In this document: one piece after another, positions 27,765 to 38,798 of the stretch
Position numbering within the stretch: position 1 is the stretch's first letter
How the letters are laid out: each line of letters starts with the position of its first letter
DNA from: Syntrophotaleaceae bacterium
GTDB lineage: Bacteria > Desulfobacterota > Desulfuromonadia > Desulfuromonadales > Syntrophotaleaceae
Direction: 5' to 3'
NCBI GenBank assembly: GCA_041390365.1
Contig: JAWKQB010000001.1
Location: forward strand, 1,116,001-1,180,000
DNA: 64,000 nt
The notes under the pieces: model-generated
What the model saw: the letters and a program-made list of their open reading frames with translations, nothing else
Told to the model about the DNA's origin: nothing
Database searches by the model: none
Made by a program: the position numbers and the translations under genes

Positions 27765-29042
27765 ATGAAAATACTAATCAAAAACGGCAGACTTCTGGAC
27801 CCTGCCCATGGTGTCGATGACAAACTCGATCTGCTTGTTCAGGACGGAAAAATTGCCGGAATCGGCCAGGGAATTGAAGCGCCCGATGCTGAACTCGTGG
27901 AGGCTGCCGATTCCCTGGTCGTGCCCGGACTGATCGATATTCACGTTCATCTGCGGGAGCCGGGGCAGGAGTACAAGGAGGACATATACTCCGGGACCCG
28001 GGCCGCTGCGGCGGGAGGCTTCACCTCGGTAGCCTGCATGCCGAACACCTCGCCGGTGAATGACAACAAGGCGGTGACTCGGTTGATTCTGGAAAGAGCC
28101 GCCGAAGCGGGTTTTGCCAACGTCTATCCCGTTGGCACCATTACCCGCGGCCTGCAGGGGGAAACTCTGGCTGAAATGGGCGAGCTGCGGGAAGCCGGCT
28201 GCGTGGCCATTTCCGACGACGGCCGTCCCGTGGCCAGCGGCGAGATCATGCGCCGTGCCATGGAATATTCCCGATCCTTCGATCTGCCGGTCATCAGCCA
28301 CGCCGAGGATCTCTCCATCGTCGCCGGCGGTGTCATGAACGAAGGGTTCGTGTCAACCGAACTGGGACTTAAGGGGATACCCTGGGTTGCCGAGGACGCC
28401 ATGGTGGCCCGGGACGTCATGCTGGCCGAATTTACCGGGGCCCGTCTGCATGTCGCCCATGTCTCCACCCGGGGGGCGGTCGAAATCATTCGCGCGGCAA
28501 AAAAAAGGGGTGTAAAGGTGACGGGGGAAGCGACCCCTCATCATTTTACACTGACGGAGGAGGCCGTGCGGGGATACGACACCAACGCCAAGATGAATCC
28601 GCCCCTGCGAACGGCCGACGATGTCGCCGCCATCAGGGAAGGGCTGGCGGATGGCACTCTCGGGGTTATCGCCACCGATCATGCGCCCCACCATATCGAC
28701 GAGAAGAATGTCGAGTTCAACATTGCCCTGAACGGCATTGTCGGGCTCGAATCTGCCCTGGCCCTGACTTTGCGTCTGGTCCAGGAGGGGGTCCTGACCT
28801 TGCCCCGGGCCATCTCCTGCCTGACCTGCGGACCGGCACGAGCCCTGAACATCCCTCGGGGTACCCTGGAAGTGGGCAGGGCGGCTGACATAACGGTGAT
28901 CGATCCGGAGCATAAATGGACCTTCCGGGCTGCAGACATGGTCTCCAAAAGCCGCAACACCCCCTTCGACGGCTGGAAGTTTGCAGGGGCTGCAACCATG
29001 ACGATCTGCGGCGGCCGGGTGGTTTACCGCCGGACGGTGTAA
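27765..29042 (+). CDS. pyrC: Dihydroorotase (class I)
   Basis: This 425-residue zinc enzyme cyclises carbamoyl-aspartate to dihydroorotate. The metal motif DIHVHLREPGQEYKED, the carboxylated-Lys/metal His region, the HVSTRGAVEII strand and the catalytic ATDHAPHH are all present. ATG 27765 has GGGG upstream. All zinc ligands appear intact, so it should be active rather than a non-catalytic PyrC' partner of PyrB. Confidence 0.95.
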   Translation: MKILIKNGRLLDPAHGVDDKLDLLVQDGKIAGIGQGIEAPDAELVEAADSLVVPGLIDIHVHLREPGQEYKEDIYSGTRAAAAGGFTSVACMPNTSPVNDNKAVTRLILERAAEAGFANVYPVGTITRGLQGETLAEMGELREAGCVAISDDGRPVASGEIMRRAMEYSRSFDLPVISHAEDLSIVAGGVMNEGFVSTELGLKGIPWVAEDAMVARDVMLAEFTGARLHVAHVSTRGAVEIIRAAKKRGVKVTGEATPHHFTLTEEAVRGYDTNAKMNPPLRTADDVAAIREGLADGTLGVIATDHAPHHIDEKNVEFNIALNGIVGLESALALTLRLVQEGVLTLPRAISCLTCGPARALNIPRGTLEVGRAADITVIDPEHKWTFRAADMVSKSRNTPFDGWKFAGAATMTICGGRVVYRRTV

Positions 29043-29049
29043 ATTATAG

Positions 29050-29142
29050 GTGAGGAGTGAGGCGTGAGGGGTGAGGTGTAATTCTTCCGTCTAAAAAAGG
29101 GTCTTCCTTTTTTTTCTCCTCACTCCTAACCCCTCACTCTAC
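29050..29142. repeat. Inverted array of 7-bp tandem repeats between pyrC and carA
   Basis: Four consecutive heptamers GTGAGGN occupy 29050-29077. About 39 nt later, three inverted heptamers of NCCTCAC type (one base off in the middle copy) occupy 29117-29137. The two arms can form a long imperfect hairpin with a loop containing an A-run and a T8 tract. It may be a terminator, an mRNA processing site or a dispersed repeat element. Confidence 0.8.
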
Positions 29143-29174
29143 CGTATTTTCAAGCACCAAGGAGCATTAACCTT

Positions 29175-30293
29175 ATGAAAGCGATTCTGGCCCTTGCCGA
29201 CGGCAGGGTTTTTTACGGCAAGGCCCTGGGTGCCCGGGGCGAAACCACCGGGGAGGTGGTTTTCAATACCAGCATGACCGGATACCAGGAAATTCTCACC
29301 GACCCCTCCTACTGCGGGGAAATCGTGACCATGACCTATCCGCAGATCGGCAACTACGGCATCAACCCCGAGGATGTGGAATCGGGCAAACCCCATCTTG
29401 CCGGTTTCGTGGTCAAGGAAGCCTGCGAATACCCCAGCAACTGGCGCTCCCGCAAGTCCCTGGGCGCCTATCTGGAAGAAAACGGCATTGTCGGCATCCA
29501 GGGGATCGACACCCGGGCCCTGGTGCGCCATATTCGTGACAATGGAGCACAGACCGGGATCATTTCCTCCATCGATCTCGATCCGGAAAGCCTGATCGCC
29601 AAGGCTCGCCGTGCTCCCTCCATCGTCGGGCGGGACCTGGTTCGGGAAGTGACCTGCAAAGAGCCTTACGAATGGCACGAAGGTCTCTGGGATCTTGAAA
29701 AGGGCTATGCTCAGGCCGACGGCCAGGAGCGTTTCAAGGTGGTTGCCTACGACTTCGGCATCAAGCGAAACATTCTGCGCAATCTGACCGCCTCGGGCTG
29801 CCAGGTTACGGTGGTTCCCGCCGATTTCCCTGCGGAAAAAGTGCTGGGAATGAAACCCGACGGTGTCTTCCTCAGTAACGGACCCGGCGACCCCGAACCG
29901 ATCATCTATGCCCAGGAGAACATACGCCAGTTGCTGGGAAAAGTGCCTGTTTTCGGGATCTGTCTGGGGCATCAGCTCCTGGCTCTGGCTCTCGGCGGCC
30001 AGACCTACAAACTCAAGTTCGGTCACCGGGGCGGCAACCAGCCGGTCATGCGGGAAGAGAGCCGGCAGGTGGAAATCACCTCCCAGAATCACGGTTTTGC
30101 CGTCGCCGGCGACTCCCTCAAGGACGAGGCGGTGCTGACCCACATGAACCTCAACGACAACACCATCGAAGGTCTTGAGCATTGCCGGTTGCCGGCTTTT
30201 TCCGTCCAGTACCACCCGGAAGCTTCTCCCGGTCCGCACGACGCCCGGTATCTTTTCCAGCGTTTCATTGCGATGATGGAAAAAGAGCAGTAG
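29175..30293 (+). CDS. carA: Carbamoyl phosphate synthetase small (glutaminase) subunit
   Basis: This 372-residue class I glutamine amidotransferase supplies ammonia to CarB. The N-terminal CarA-specific domain (MTGYQEILTDPSYCGEIV) precedes the amidotransferase domain. The nucleophile is Cys263 in GICLGHQ, and the catalytic His and Glu are in QYHPEASPGP. AAGGAG precedes the ATG. It serves both pyrimidine and arginine synthesis. Confidence 0.97.
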   Translation: MKAILALADGRVFYGKALGARGETTGEVVFNTSMTGYQEILTDPSYCGEIVTMTYPQIGNYGINPEDVESGKPHLAGFVVKEACEYPSNWRSRKSLGAYLEENGIVGIQGIDTRALVRHIRDNGAQTGIISSIDLDPESLIAKARRAPSIVGRDLVREVTCKEPYEWHEGLWDLEKGYAQADGQERFKVVAYDFGIKRNILRNLTASGCQVTVVPADFPAEKVLGMKPDGVFLSNGPGDPEPIIYAQENIRQLLGKVPVFGICLGHQLLALALGGQTYKLKFGHRGGNQPVMREESRQVEITSQNHGFAVAGDSLKDEAVLTHMNLNDNTIEGLEHCRLPAFSVQYHPEASPGPHDARYLFQRFIAMMEKEQ

Positions 30294-30381
30294 GCAAGGT
30301 GACCGGTCAGCGAAACCGGATGGAACGCGAATCCGTTTTTCAGTCCGCCGCATCGGCGCTCATTATTACCAAGGAACCAGA

Positions 30382-33639
<3,258 letters not shown>

Positions 33640-33678
33640 GAACCGGTCATCTCAGATCGATTCACATATCACGAGCCA

Positions 33679-33709
33679 ATCGGGCGGGTTATCCCGCCCG
33701 ATGATTTTT
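33679..33709 (+). terminator. Terminator after carB
   Basis: A perfect 10-bp stem ATCGGGCGGG/CCCGCCCGAT closes a TTAT loop and is followed by GATTTTT. It separates the pyr operon from greA, 25 nt before the greA ATG. Confidence 0.85.
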
Positions 33710-33733
33710 AAGTGCAGAGGACGGAATAGGAAC

Positions 33734-34210
33734 ATGTCACGCTCCATACCTATGACTCAGGAAGGCTACCGCAGTCTTCAGGAAGAACTGAAAAGACTGG
33801 TCCGGGTCGAACGCCCCAAGGTCGTACAGGATATTGCCGAGGCTCGGGGCCATGGCGATCTTTCGGAAAACGCCGAGTACGACGCGGCCAAAAACCGCCA
33901 GGGCTTCATCGAGGGCCGGATCAAGGAACTTAACGACAAGATTGCCCGGGCTGAGGTCATTAATCCTGCTGAACTCAATGCCGATAAGGTGGTTTTTGGG
34001 GCCACCGTCACTCTTTTCGACGTCGATTCCGAAAGTGAAGTCTGCTACCAGATTGTCGGGGAAGACGAAGCCGACCTGAAAAAGGGAAAGATCTCCGTCA
34101 CCTCGCCGGTCGGCCGGGCACTCATCGGCCACCGTCTGGAGGATGAAGTCAGGATCAAGGTTCCTTCCGGCCTGCGTGTTTACGAAATCGTCAATATCAA
34201 GTACGAATGA
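33734..34210 (+). CDS. greA: Transcription elongation factor GreA
   Basis: This 158-residue factor rescues backtracked RNA polymerase by stimulating transcript cleavage. The N-terminal coiled coil has the tip motif ARGHGDLSENAEYDAAK with the essential acidic pair, and the C-terminal FKBP-like domain includes VGRALIGHRLEDEV. ATG 33734 has TAGGA upstream. A second Met at 33752 would trim six residues. It is closely followed by the DUF1858 gene. Confidence 0.96.
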   Translation: MSRSIPMTQEGYRSLQEELKRLVRVERPKVVQDIAEARGHGDLSENAEYDAAKNRQGFIEGRIKELNDKIARAEVINPAELNADKVVFGATVTLFDVDSESEVCYQIVGEDEADLKKGKISVTSPVGRALIGHRLEDEVRIKVPSGLRVYEIVNIKYE

Positions 34211-34250
34211 ACGGTGAATTATCTACCTAAAAGAGTAAAAAGGGGATTTT

Positions 34251-34454
34251 ATGAGTGACAAAATCACCAAGGACATGACCTTCAAGGATGTTCTGCAGAT
34301 GGGCCCGGAAGTGGTCCAGGTATTCATGAAGTACAAGATGGGTTGTATAGGATGCGCCGCAGCCAAGTTTGAAAGCGTGGAACAGGGCGCCAAGGCCCAT
34401 GGCATCGATGTTGAAGCCCTGCTTCGCGATCTCAACGCTGCCGTCGCCAAATAA
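34251..34454 (+). CDS. DUF1858 hybrid-cluster-associated redox disulfide protein
   Basis: This 67-residue soluble protein is a stand-alone DUF1858 domain with the redox pair CIGC in YKMGCIGCAAAKFESVEQGA. Such domains occur next to or fused with hybrid cluster and other anaerobic redox proteins. No partner is encoded nearby: greA lies upstream, and recG starts 11 nt downstream. AGGGG precedes the ATG. Confidence 0.88.
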   Translation: MSDKITKDMTFKDVLQMGPEVVQVFMKYKMGCIGCAAAKFESVEQGAKAHGIDVEALLRDLNAAVAK

Positions 34455-34465
34455 ATCAAGGGCTG

Positions 34466-36616
34466 ATGACCCTAACCCCGCCTTCCGCAAAATCCCGCCA
34501 AATTCTGACGACCCCCCTCGACCAGGTCCGGGGGGTCGGTCCGCGTATCGCCGAAAAACTGGCAAAAATGGGGCTCTCCGACGTGGAGAGCGCCCTCTAT
34601 ACTCTGCCGAACAGGTATGAAGACCGTCGTCAATTCAGTAAGATAGCCCATATTCGTGAGAATCGACTCGAAGTTTTTACCGGTGAGATCCTCGCCGTCG
34701 GGGAATCCGTCACGGCACGGGGCAAAAAGTTGTACGAAGTTCTTGTCGGTGACGGTTCGGGGCATATCTCTCTGAAATGGTTTCACTATCGGCAAAGCTT
34801 GATGCAGAAAAAATTTTCCATCGGCCGCTGGGGAGTATTTATCGGTGAGGTCCGTCGATTCGGTTCCATTCGAGAAATCCACCATCCCGACGTGGAATTC
34901 CTCGAAGGGAAATTCTCCCCGGGTGATCTGCCTTCCCTGGATCCTTTGACTTATGGCTGCATCCTTCCGGTATATCCTTTGACCGAAGGGCTGCATCAGA
35001 AAAACGCCCGCAAAATATGGAGGGAGATAGTCGACCGCTATGCCCACTCCGTCCAAACCCTTCTTCCCGAAGAGGTCCTCGTTCGCCACAACCTTTTACC
35101 TCTTGGACAGGCTCTGGCCGAAAGTCACTGGCCGGCGAGGGACGCCTCATTAAAAGAATTGGAAGAGGGGAGGGACGCGGCACGCCGTACCCTGGTTTTC
35201 GACGAATTCTTCTTCCTCGAGCTCGGCCTGGCCCTGAAGCGCCAGGGAGAAATTTTCCAGGAAGGGTTCGCTTTCCAGGTCAGTCATCGCTACACGCGGC
35301 CTCTGGCCAAGATGTTGCCCTACAGCCTCACGGAAGCCCAAAAAAGGGTATTGGGCGAGATCAAGCGGGACATGATGGCGCCGCGCCCTATGAACCGGCT
35401 GCTGCAAGGGGATGTGGGCAGCGGCAAAACCGTAGTCGCCCTGATGGCGTCCCTGATCGCGATCGAAAACAACACCCAGGTGGCCGTCGTGGCTCCTACG
35501 GAAATCCTCGCCGAGCAGCATTTCCTTCAGTTTCATTCTTGGTTGGAGAAGCTGGGTCTCTCGGTGGTCCTCCTGTCCGGTTCCACACCTGCAGCGGAGA
35601 AAAGGTCGTTGCTGGCCAGAATCGCTGCCGGAAAAGTACATTTGGTGGTGGGCACCCACGCTGTCCTTCAGGAGGGGGTCGAATTTCAGAATCTCGGGTT
35701 GGGCGTCATCGACGAACAGCATCGTTTCGGGGTCCGCCAAAGGGGTGTTTTGCGCAAAAAGGGGTGTCATCCGGATATCCTTGTAATGACGGCAACCCCG
35801 ATACCCCGCAGTCTGGCGCTCACCGTATACGGCGATCTTTCACTGTCGGTCATCGATCAGCTACCTCCAGGCCGCAAACCGGTCAAAACCCGTATTGTCG
35901 CGCATAACAACAGGCAGCAAGCCTACGAAGTCATTCGCCGGGAAATTACGGGCGGCAGACAGGCCTACATCGTCTATCCATTGGTCGAGGAATCGGAAAA
36001 ATCGGACCTGCTTGCAGCAACCGAAGGCGCCGAGCAGCTTCGTCAAGCGGTTTTCCCCGGGGTAACCGTCGGACTGCTGCACGGCCGCATGAAGGCCGAG
36101 GAAAAGGAAGCGGTGATGCGGGACTTCAAGGAGAAACGGATTCAGATCCTTGTCTCCACAACCGTCATTGAGGTGGGCATCGATGTTCCCAATGCCACCG
36201 TCATGATGGTGGAGCATGCCGAACGCTTCGGTCTGGCGCAATTGCACCAGCTGCGCGGCCGGGTTGGCCGGGGCTCCGCAGAGGGAGCCTGTCTGCTGAT
36301 ACGCTCCGAACGTTGCAGTGAGGACGGACGGAGAAGGCTTGAGGTCATGGCAGAAACCAACGACGGATTCCGTATCGCCGAAGCCGATCTCGAGATCCGG
36401 GGTCCCGGAGAATTCCTCGGCACCAGGCAATCCGGAATCCCCGATTTCCGCGTGGCCAATCTGCTGCGCGACGGCCGCATCCTGGAAGAAGCCCGTCAGG
36501 AAGCATTCCGTCTGGTCGAACAACCCGACTTTCTGACCAACCCTCAATACGAAGACCTGCGCCAGGAACTCAAGGCCCGGTGGGGGAGCCGTCTGGAATT
36601 GGCCAGCCTCGGATAA
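34466..36616 (+). CDS. recG: ATP-dependent DNA helicase RecG
   Basis: This 716-residue helicase reverses stalled forks and processes Holliday junctions. The N-terminal wedge/OB domain (about 15-190) includes GVGPRIAEKLAKMGL. The helicase core has Walker A GDVGSGKTVVA, the DEQH box (DEQHRFGV) with TATPIPRSLAL, and motif VI QLRGRVGRG. The C-terminal RecG-specific region contains GPGEFLGTRQSG. ATG 34466 lies 11 nt after the preceding stop with AAGGG upstream. Confidence 0.96.
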   Translation: MTLTPPSAKSRQILTTPLDQVRGVGPRIAEKLAKMGLSDVESALYTLPNRYEDRRQFSKIAHIRENRLEVFTGEILAVGESVTARGKKLYEVLVGDGSGHISLKWFHYRQSLMQKKFSIGRWGVFIGEVRRFGSIREIHHPDVEFLEGKFSPGDLPSLDPLTYGCILPVYPLTEGLHQKNARKIWREIVDRYAHSVQTLLPEEVLVRHNLLPLGQALAESHWPARDASLKELEEGRDAARRTLVFDEFFFLELGLALKRQGEIFQEGFAFQVSHRYTRPLAKMLPYSLTEAQKRVLGEIKRDMMAPRPMNRLLQGDVGSGKTVVALMASLIAIENNTQVAVVAPTEILAEQHFLQFHSWLEKLGLSVVLLSGSTPAAEKRSLLARIAAGKVHLVVGTHAVLQEGVEFQNLGLGVIDEQHRFGVRQRGVLRKKGCHPDILVMTATPIPRSLALTVYGDLSLSVIDQLPPGRKPVKTRIVAHNNRQQAYEVIRREITGGRQAYIVYPLVEESEKSDLLAATEGAEQLRQAVFPGVTVGLLHGRMKAEEKEAVMRDFKEKRIQILVSTTVIEVGIDVPNATVMMVEHAERFGLAQLHQLRGRVGRGSAEGACLLIRSERCSEDGRRRLEVMAETNDGFRIAEADLEIRGPGEFLGTRQSGIPDFRVANLLRDGRILEEARQEAFRLVEQPDFLTNPQYEDLRQELKARWGSRLELASLG

Positions 36617-36652
36617 GGGCATCTCGTTAGCAGCATACTAAAGTTTACATAA

Positions 36653-36672
36653 TATATCTTATCCGACGTTGA
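36653..36672 (+). repeat. 20-bp direct repeat, copy 1
   Basis: The sequence TATATCTTATCCGACGTTGA recurs exactly at 38209-38228. Similarity extends on both sides (TTTAC before, a TCGGC-AAGG pattern after). No integrase is nearby. It may be an element boundary or a shared operator, since its reverse strand carries the GTCGGA core of the iterons. Confidence 0.85.
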
Positions 36673-37002
36673 ATCGCTCGGCTGAATGGGGCAAGGCGGT
36701 ACCGGCCGACCGCCAGACCTGGGGAGAGGTTGCAGGACGTTCTACCCGCCAGCACCGGGAGTCCTCCCTCTCTTCCATGTCGTATTTCCTTGATCGGCTG
36801 TCCGATCTGTGCGAGGATGGGACACCTTTCATTTGCCGTTCCGGCAATCATTTCTCCCGCTCTACAAGTCAATTTTTCCTGCCCGGCCCGAAGCCGGGAG
36901 AGCCCCGGACTGGTAACACCGGGGCGCTTATTTCACTTTCAATCCCTTGCTGTCTAATCTGCTGGAAAAACTGGGGTTTTCCTCTTGACACAGTTTTGCA
37001 TT

Positions 37003-37036
37003 TGTCGGACACTGTCGGACGTTGTCGGACAATGTC
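37003..37036 (+). promoter_or_regulatory. Three 10-bp iterons, likely operator of the RHH gene
   Basis: TGTCGGACNN is repeated at 37003, 37013 and 37023, then a partial TGTC at 37033. The spacing is exactly one helical turn. The array starts 12 nt after a TTGACA box and ends 18 nt before the RHH start, an expected place for autoregulation by a ribbon-helix-helix protein. Confidence 0.75.
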
Positions 37037-37054
37037 TTGCAAAAGGGGGATGTG

Positions 37055-37378
37055 ATGAGCAGAAAAAGGGATCGGCAAACGGCCAGAAACAAGGCTCAGG
37101 TTCAGAAACAACGACAACGGGGCAAGGGGGATTCCCCTGCCCCCCTGTCGGCTGCGGCTGCGGCGGGGCCGCTGGGGAGCGGGCAGCCGGCCGGCAGCCG
37201 GCAGCTTCCTTTGAACAACCTTGATCGGAAAATTACCGTGCGCCTCGATGCTGACCGTTATCGGCAGCTGGACGAATATGCCCGGCGCGAAGGGTTTACC
37301 GTTTCGGTGATCGTGCGGCATCTTCTCTGCCGGTTCTTGGAAGATCTGCGGCGCAATCCTGGAGGGCGCGGGCTGTGA
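37055..37378 (+). CDS. Ribbon-helix-helix DNA-binding protein
   Basis: The product has 107 residues. An N-terminal basic Gln/Arg/Lys-rich tail (1-25) and an Ala/Gly/Ser/Pro-rich linker lead into a ribbon-helix-helix domain at about 59-95: strand KITVRLDA, helix RYRQLDEYARREG, turn, helix VSVIVRHLLCRFLEDL. Such proteins dimerise and bind tandem short repeats; plasmid partition (ParG), CopG and relaxosome proteins have this shape. AGGGGG precedes the ATG, and three 10-bp iterons lie immediately upstream. The stop overlaps the GTG of the next gene (GTGA). Confidence 0.75.
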   Translation: MSRKRDRQTARNKAQVQKQRQRGKGDSPAPLSAAAAAGPLGSGQPAGSRQLPLNNLDRKITVRLDADRYRQLDEYARREGFTVSVIVRHLLCRFLEDLRRNPGGRGL

Positions 37379-37956
37379 GCGGAAACGATTGTCCATCATT
37401 GATCCCTTTCGAACGGCTGGAATCGCAGGGCGGGACGCAGGCTACGGCCTGCCCTTCTTCTGCGTTGTCCTCCGTCGATGTGGGGCGGTTGGTGGGTGAT
37501 CTTTCTCGGACCTTCAACCCGCTGGCCCGGGAGTTCGAGTTGGATACTTACGTTCGGCCTCTTCCGGGGGACATGGTTCATCTTTCCGTGGTGCTCCCTC
37601 AGGGGATGACTCGTGCATTCGTCGCGCTTCTGGAATCGCTCGTTGGGTTCGTGCGGTTCGTGGATCGGAAAGTGTCGATCGCTGAGGCTGAGGCCCGCGC
37701 GGTGGTGCCCGATGAGATAGAGAAAGCTCGCGAACACCGGGAGGAATTCCAAGTTGAGGTTTGCAGGCTCTTCGATGGGTTCATTCAAGGCGGACTGGAG
37801 GAAAAAGAGGCTCTCAGGCGGACAAATCAGGCGATGAAGGAACAAAAGCATCCCTGGGCGGTGCTTGACCTTGTCCGGATTACGTTGCGCGATGCTGGAA
37901 GGCTGGGGAAACGCAGAAAAGCCAGGCGGACCACCTTACCTATCAGCCGCAGTTAA
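37375..37956 (+). CDS. Unknown protein coupled to the RHH gene
   Basis: This 193-residue protein starts at GTG 37375, overlapping the RHH stop by 4 bp. It has a mixed alpha/beta N-terminal half (LVGDLSRTFNPLAREFELDTYVRPLPGD) and a helical second half with many Glu/Arg, ending in a very basic tail (GRLGKRRKARRTT). No catalytic motif or membrane segment is seen. Coupling with a DNA-binding protein and the basic tail suggest a nucleic-acid role, perhaps in maintenance of a mobile element. It is not recognised. Confidence 0.6.
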   Translation: MSGNDCPSLIPFERLESQGGTQATACPSSALSSVDVGRLVGDLSRTFNPLAREFELDTYVRPLPGDMVHLSVVLPQGMTRAFVALLESLVGFVRFVDRKVSIAEAEARAVVPDEIEKAREHREEFQVEVCRLFDGFIQGGLEEKEALRRTNQAMKEQKHPWAVLDLVRITLRDAGRLGKRRKARRTTLPISRS

Positions 37957-38018
37957 TGACACTTTGCGAATACGAAAAGCAAGTTTTCTGGGGGCCGCGC
38001 GGGCGGCCGACATGGGGA

Positions 38019-38083
38019 CCCCTCGGCTTCCCCTCAGCCCCAAACCGGCTTTGCCGGGCGGGCTGAGGGGGTGCCGAGAGGGG
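38019..38083. repeat. 65-nt near-perfect hairpin
   Basis: The arm 38019-38040 (CCCCTCGGC, TT, CCCCTCAGCCC) pairs with 38060-38083 (GGGCTGAGGGG, GT, GCCGAG, A, GGGG). About 20 base pairs form, and an inner CCGGC/GCCGG stem caps the loop. No T tract follows, so it is not a classical terminator. It lies 63 bp after the unknown gene's stop. It may protect the mRNA end or be a replication, transfer or mobile-element hairpin. Confidence 0.8.
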
Positions 38084-38106
38084 AATGGAGGGAACCCCCA
38101 GGACGG

Positions 38107-38145
38107 TTGACAGATGGCGGACAAATAACCCAAGATGTCAGACGG
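38107..38145 (+). promoter_or_regulatory. TTGACA box followed by two iteron-like sites
   Basis: TTGACA at 38107-38112 is followed by TGGCGGACAA (38115-38124) and TGTCAGACGG (38136-38145). These are one and about two mismatches from the TGTCGGACNN iterons and 21 bp apart. The layout copies that upstream of the RHH gene, suggesting shared control of the downstream small gene. Confidence 0.4.
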
Positions 38146-38208
38146 TGCCCGTCGGCTCCTGGGGATTGGGGAGGATATGGCTACTAACATGCTGAATTTA
38201 CGTAACTT

Positions 38209-38228
38209 TATATCTTATCCGACGTTGA
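38209..38228 (+). repeat. 20-bp direct repeat, copy 2
   Basis: This is an exact second copy of the repeat at 36653-36672. The two enclose about 1.56 kb containing the RHH gene, the unknown coupled gene and the long hairpin. It lies 28 bp upstream of the small gene at 38256. Confidence 0.85.
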
Positions 38229-38255
38229 GTCTCACACTCGGCAAGGGGGCCTGTC

Positions 38256-38471
38256 ATGACCCCCGGCCAACGTCGCACCGCTCAAGCTTCCTCCCGCCTC
38301 GATAAACTCCGCTTCTACGTTGACTGCCTGAGCAACGTCGAACGCTCCAGGCTCGCCGCCCGTTACCTTCGCAAAGTTCCCGCCCGTGATCGCCGCTATC
38401 TGCTGCGCAAGCTCTCCATCGCTGAGCTGGCCCTCTGTGAAGTCTTCTCCAGGGAGACTTACGGGTGGTGA
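38256..38471 (+). CDS. Small basic protein of unknown function
   Basis: This 71-residue, Arg/Leu-rich helical protein (SRLDKLRFYVDCLSNVERSR, YLLRKLSIAELALCEVF) starts at ATG 38256 with GGGGG upstream. No domain is recognised. Codon use fits the GC-rich neighbourhood, and the downstream DNA turns abruptly AT-rich. It directly follows direct repeat copy 2, so it may be part of, or the target of, the element. The opposite-strand frame here looks like a shadow. Confidence 0.5.
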   Translation: MTPGQRRTAQASSRLDKLRFYVDCLSNVERSRLAARYLRKVPARDRRYLLRKLSIAELALCEVFSRETYGW

Positions 38472-38798
38472 GTTTTGCCTTTTCTGAAAAAATTTATTGT
38501 ACATACAATTTGTCGCTATTTTTTACACAATACTTTGCGACAATTCGATGCCTAATCAGGCGGATTATGATAAATCACTGGAATGAATTATCTTTTACCT
38601 TTTTGTGCGTTTTGCTTCGATGTCGAAAAACTTTCACTTGCTTGTTAATAATTTGCTTCAAGTTCGTAACTATTTGATATAATAAGAAAAAAATCTGTGG
38701 CATAGCGTTTGCCTAAAGATAGAGTAAGCATCAAAAACTCAACGACCACGGATTCAAATACCATTGGTGGCGCATTCCAAAGAGAGGCCGGTACATTT
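38472..38798 (+). promoter_or_regulatory. AT-rich regulatory region of the PEP-CTERM gene
   Basis: The 327 bp contain no gene. Besides the sigma-54 promoter listed separately, it has an inverted repeat TTGTCGC (38510-38516) and GCGACAA (38537-38543) separated by 20 bp, about 180-215 bp upstream of the predicted start of transcription. That is a fitting place for an enhancer site of a sigma-54 activator. A TGTCGAAAAAC half-site near 38621 and a TTGTACATACAA palindrome (38497-38508) also stand out. AT content is far above the window average. Confidence 0.5.
38698..38713 (+). promoter_or_regulatory. Sigma-54 (-24/-12) promoter of the PEP-CTERM gene
   Basis: TGGCAT-N5-TTGCC places GG (38699-38700) and GC (38711-38712) exactly 10 nt apart, matching the RpoN consensus TGGCAC-N5-TTGCW closely. 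The ATG follows 86 nt downstream. PEP-CTERM genes are known to be RpoN-dependent in several bacteria. Confidence 0.85.

Larger units (their letters stand above)
36617..37054 (+). other. Non-coding or decayed DNA after recG
   Basis: The 438 bp contain direct repeat copy 1 (36653-36672), tandem GC-rich hairpins (CCCGGC/GCCGGG at 36882-36898 and GCCCCGG/CCGGGGC at 36902-36925), a TTGACA box at 36985-36990 and the 10-bp iterons before the RHH gene. A long rightward frame exists but runs straight through both hairpins and has no ribosome site, so it is not called. Its segment around 36775-36860 vaguely resembles the small protein at 38256, which may mean a decayed copy. Confidence 0.55.

Noticed and set aside
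37003..37036. GTCGGAC repeats considered as a CRISPR remnant
   Set aside because: Units are 10 bp and contiguous with no spacers; the position before an RHH gene fits operator iterons.
36669..37055. 128-codon frame between recG and the RHH gene
   Set aside because: It runs through two GC-rich hairpins and the promoter/iteron region and has no ribosome site; at most a decayed fragment.
38232..38504. Leftward 90-codon frame opposite the 71-residue gene
   Set aside because: No ribosome site and a start inside AT-rich regulatory DNA; the rightward gene is the better, though still uncertain, call.
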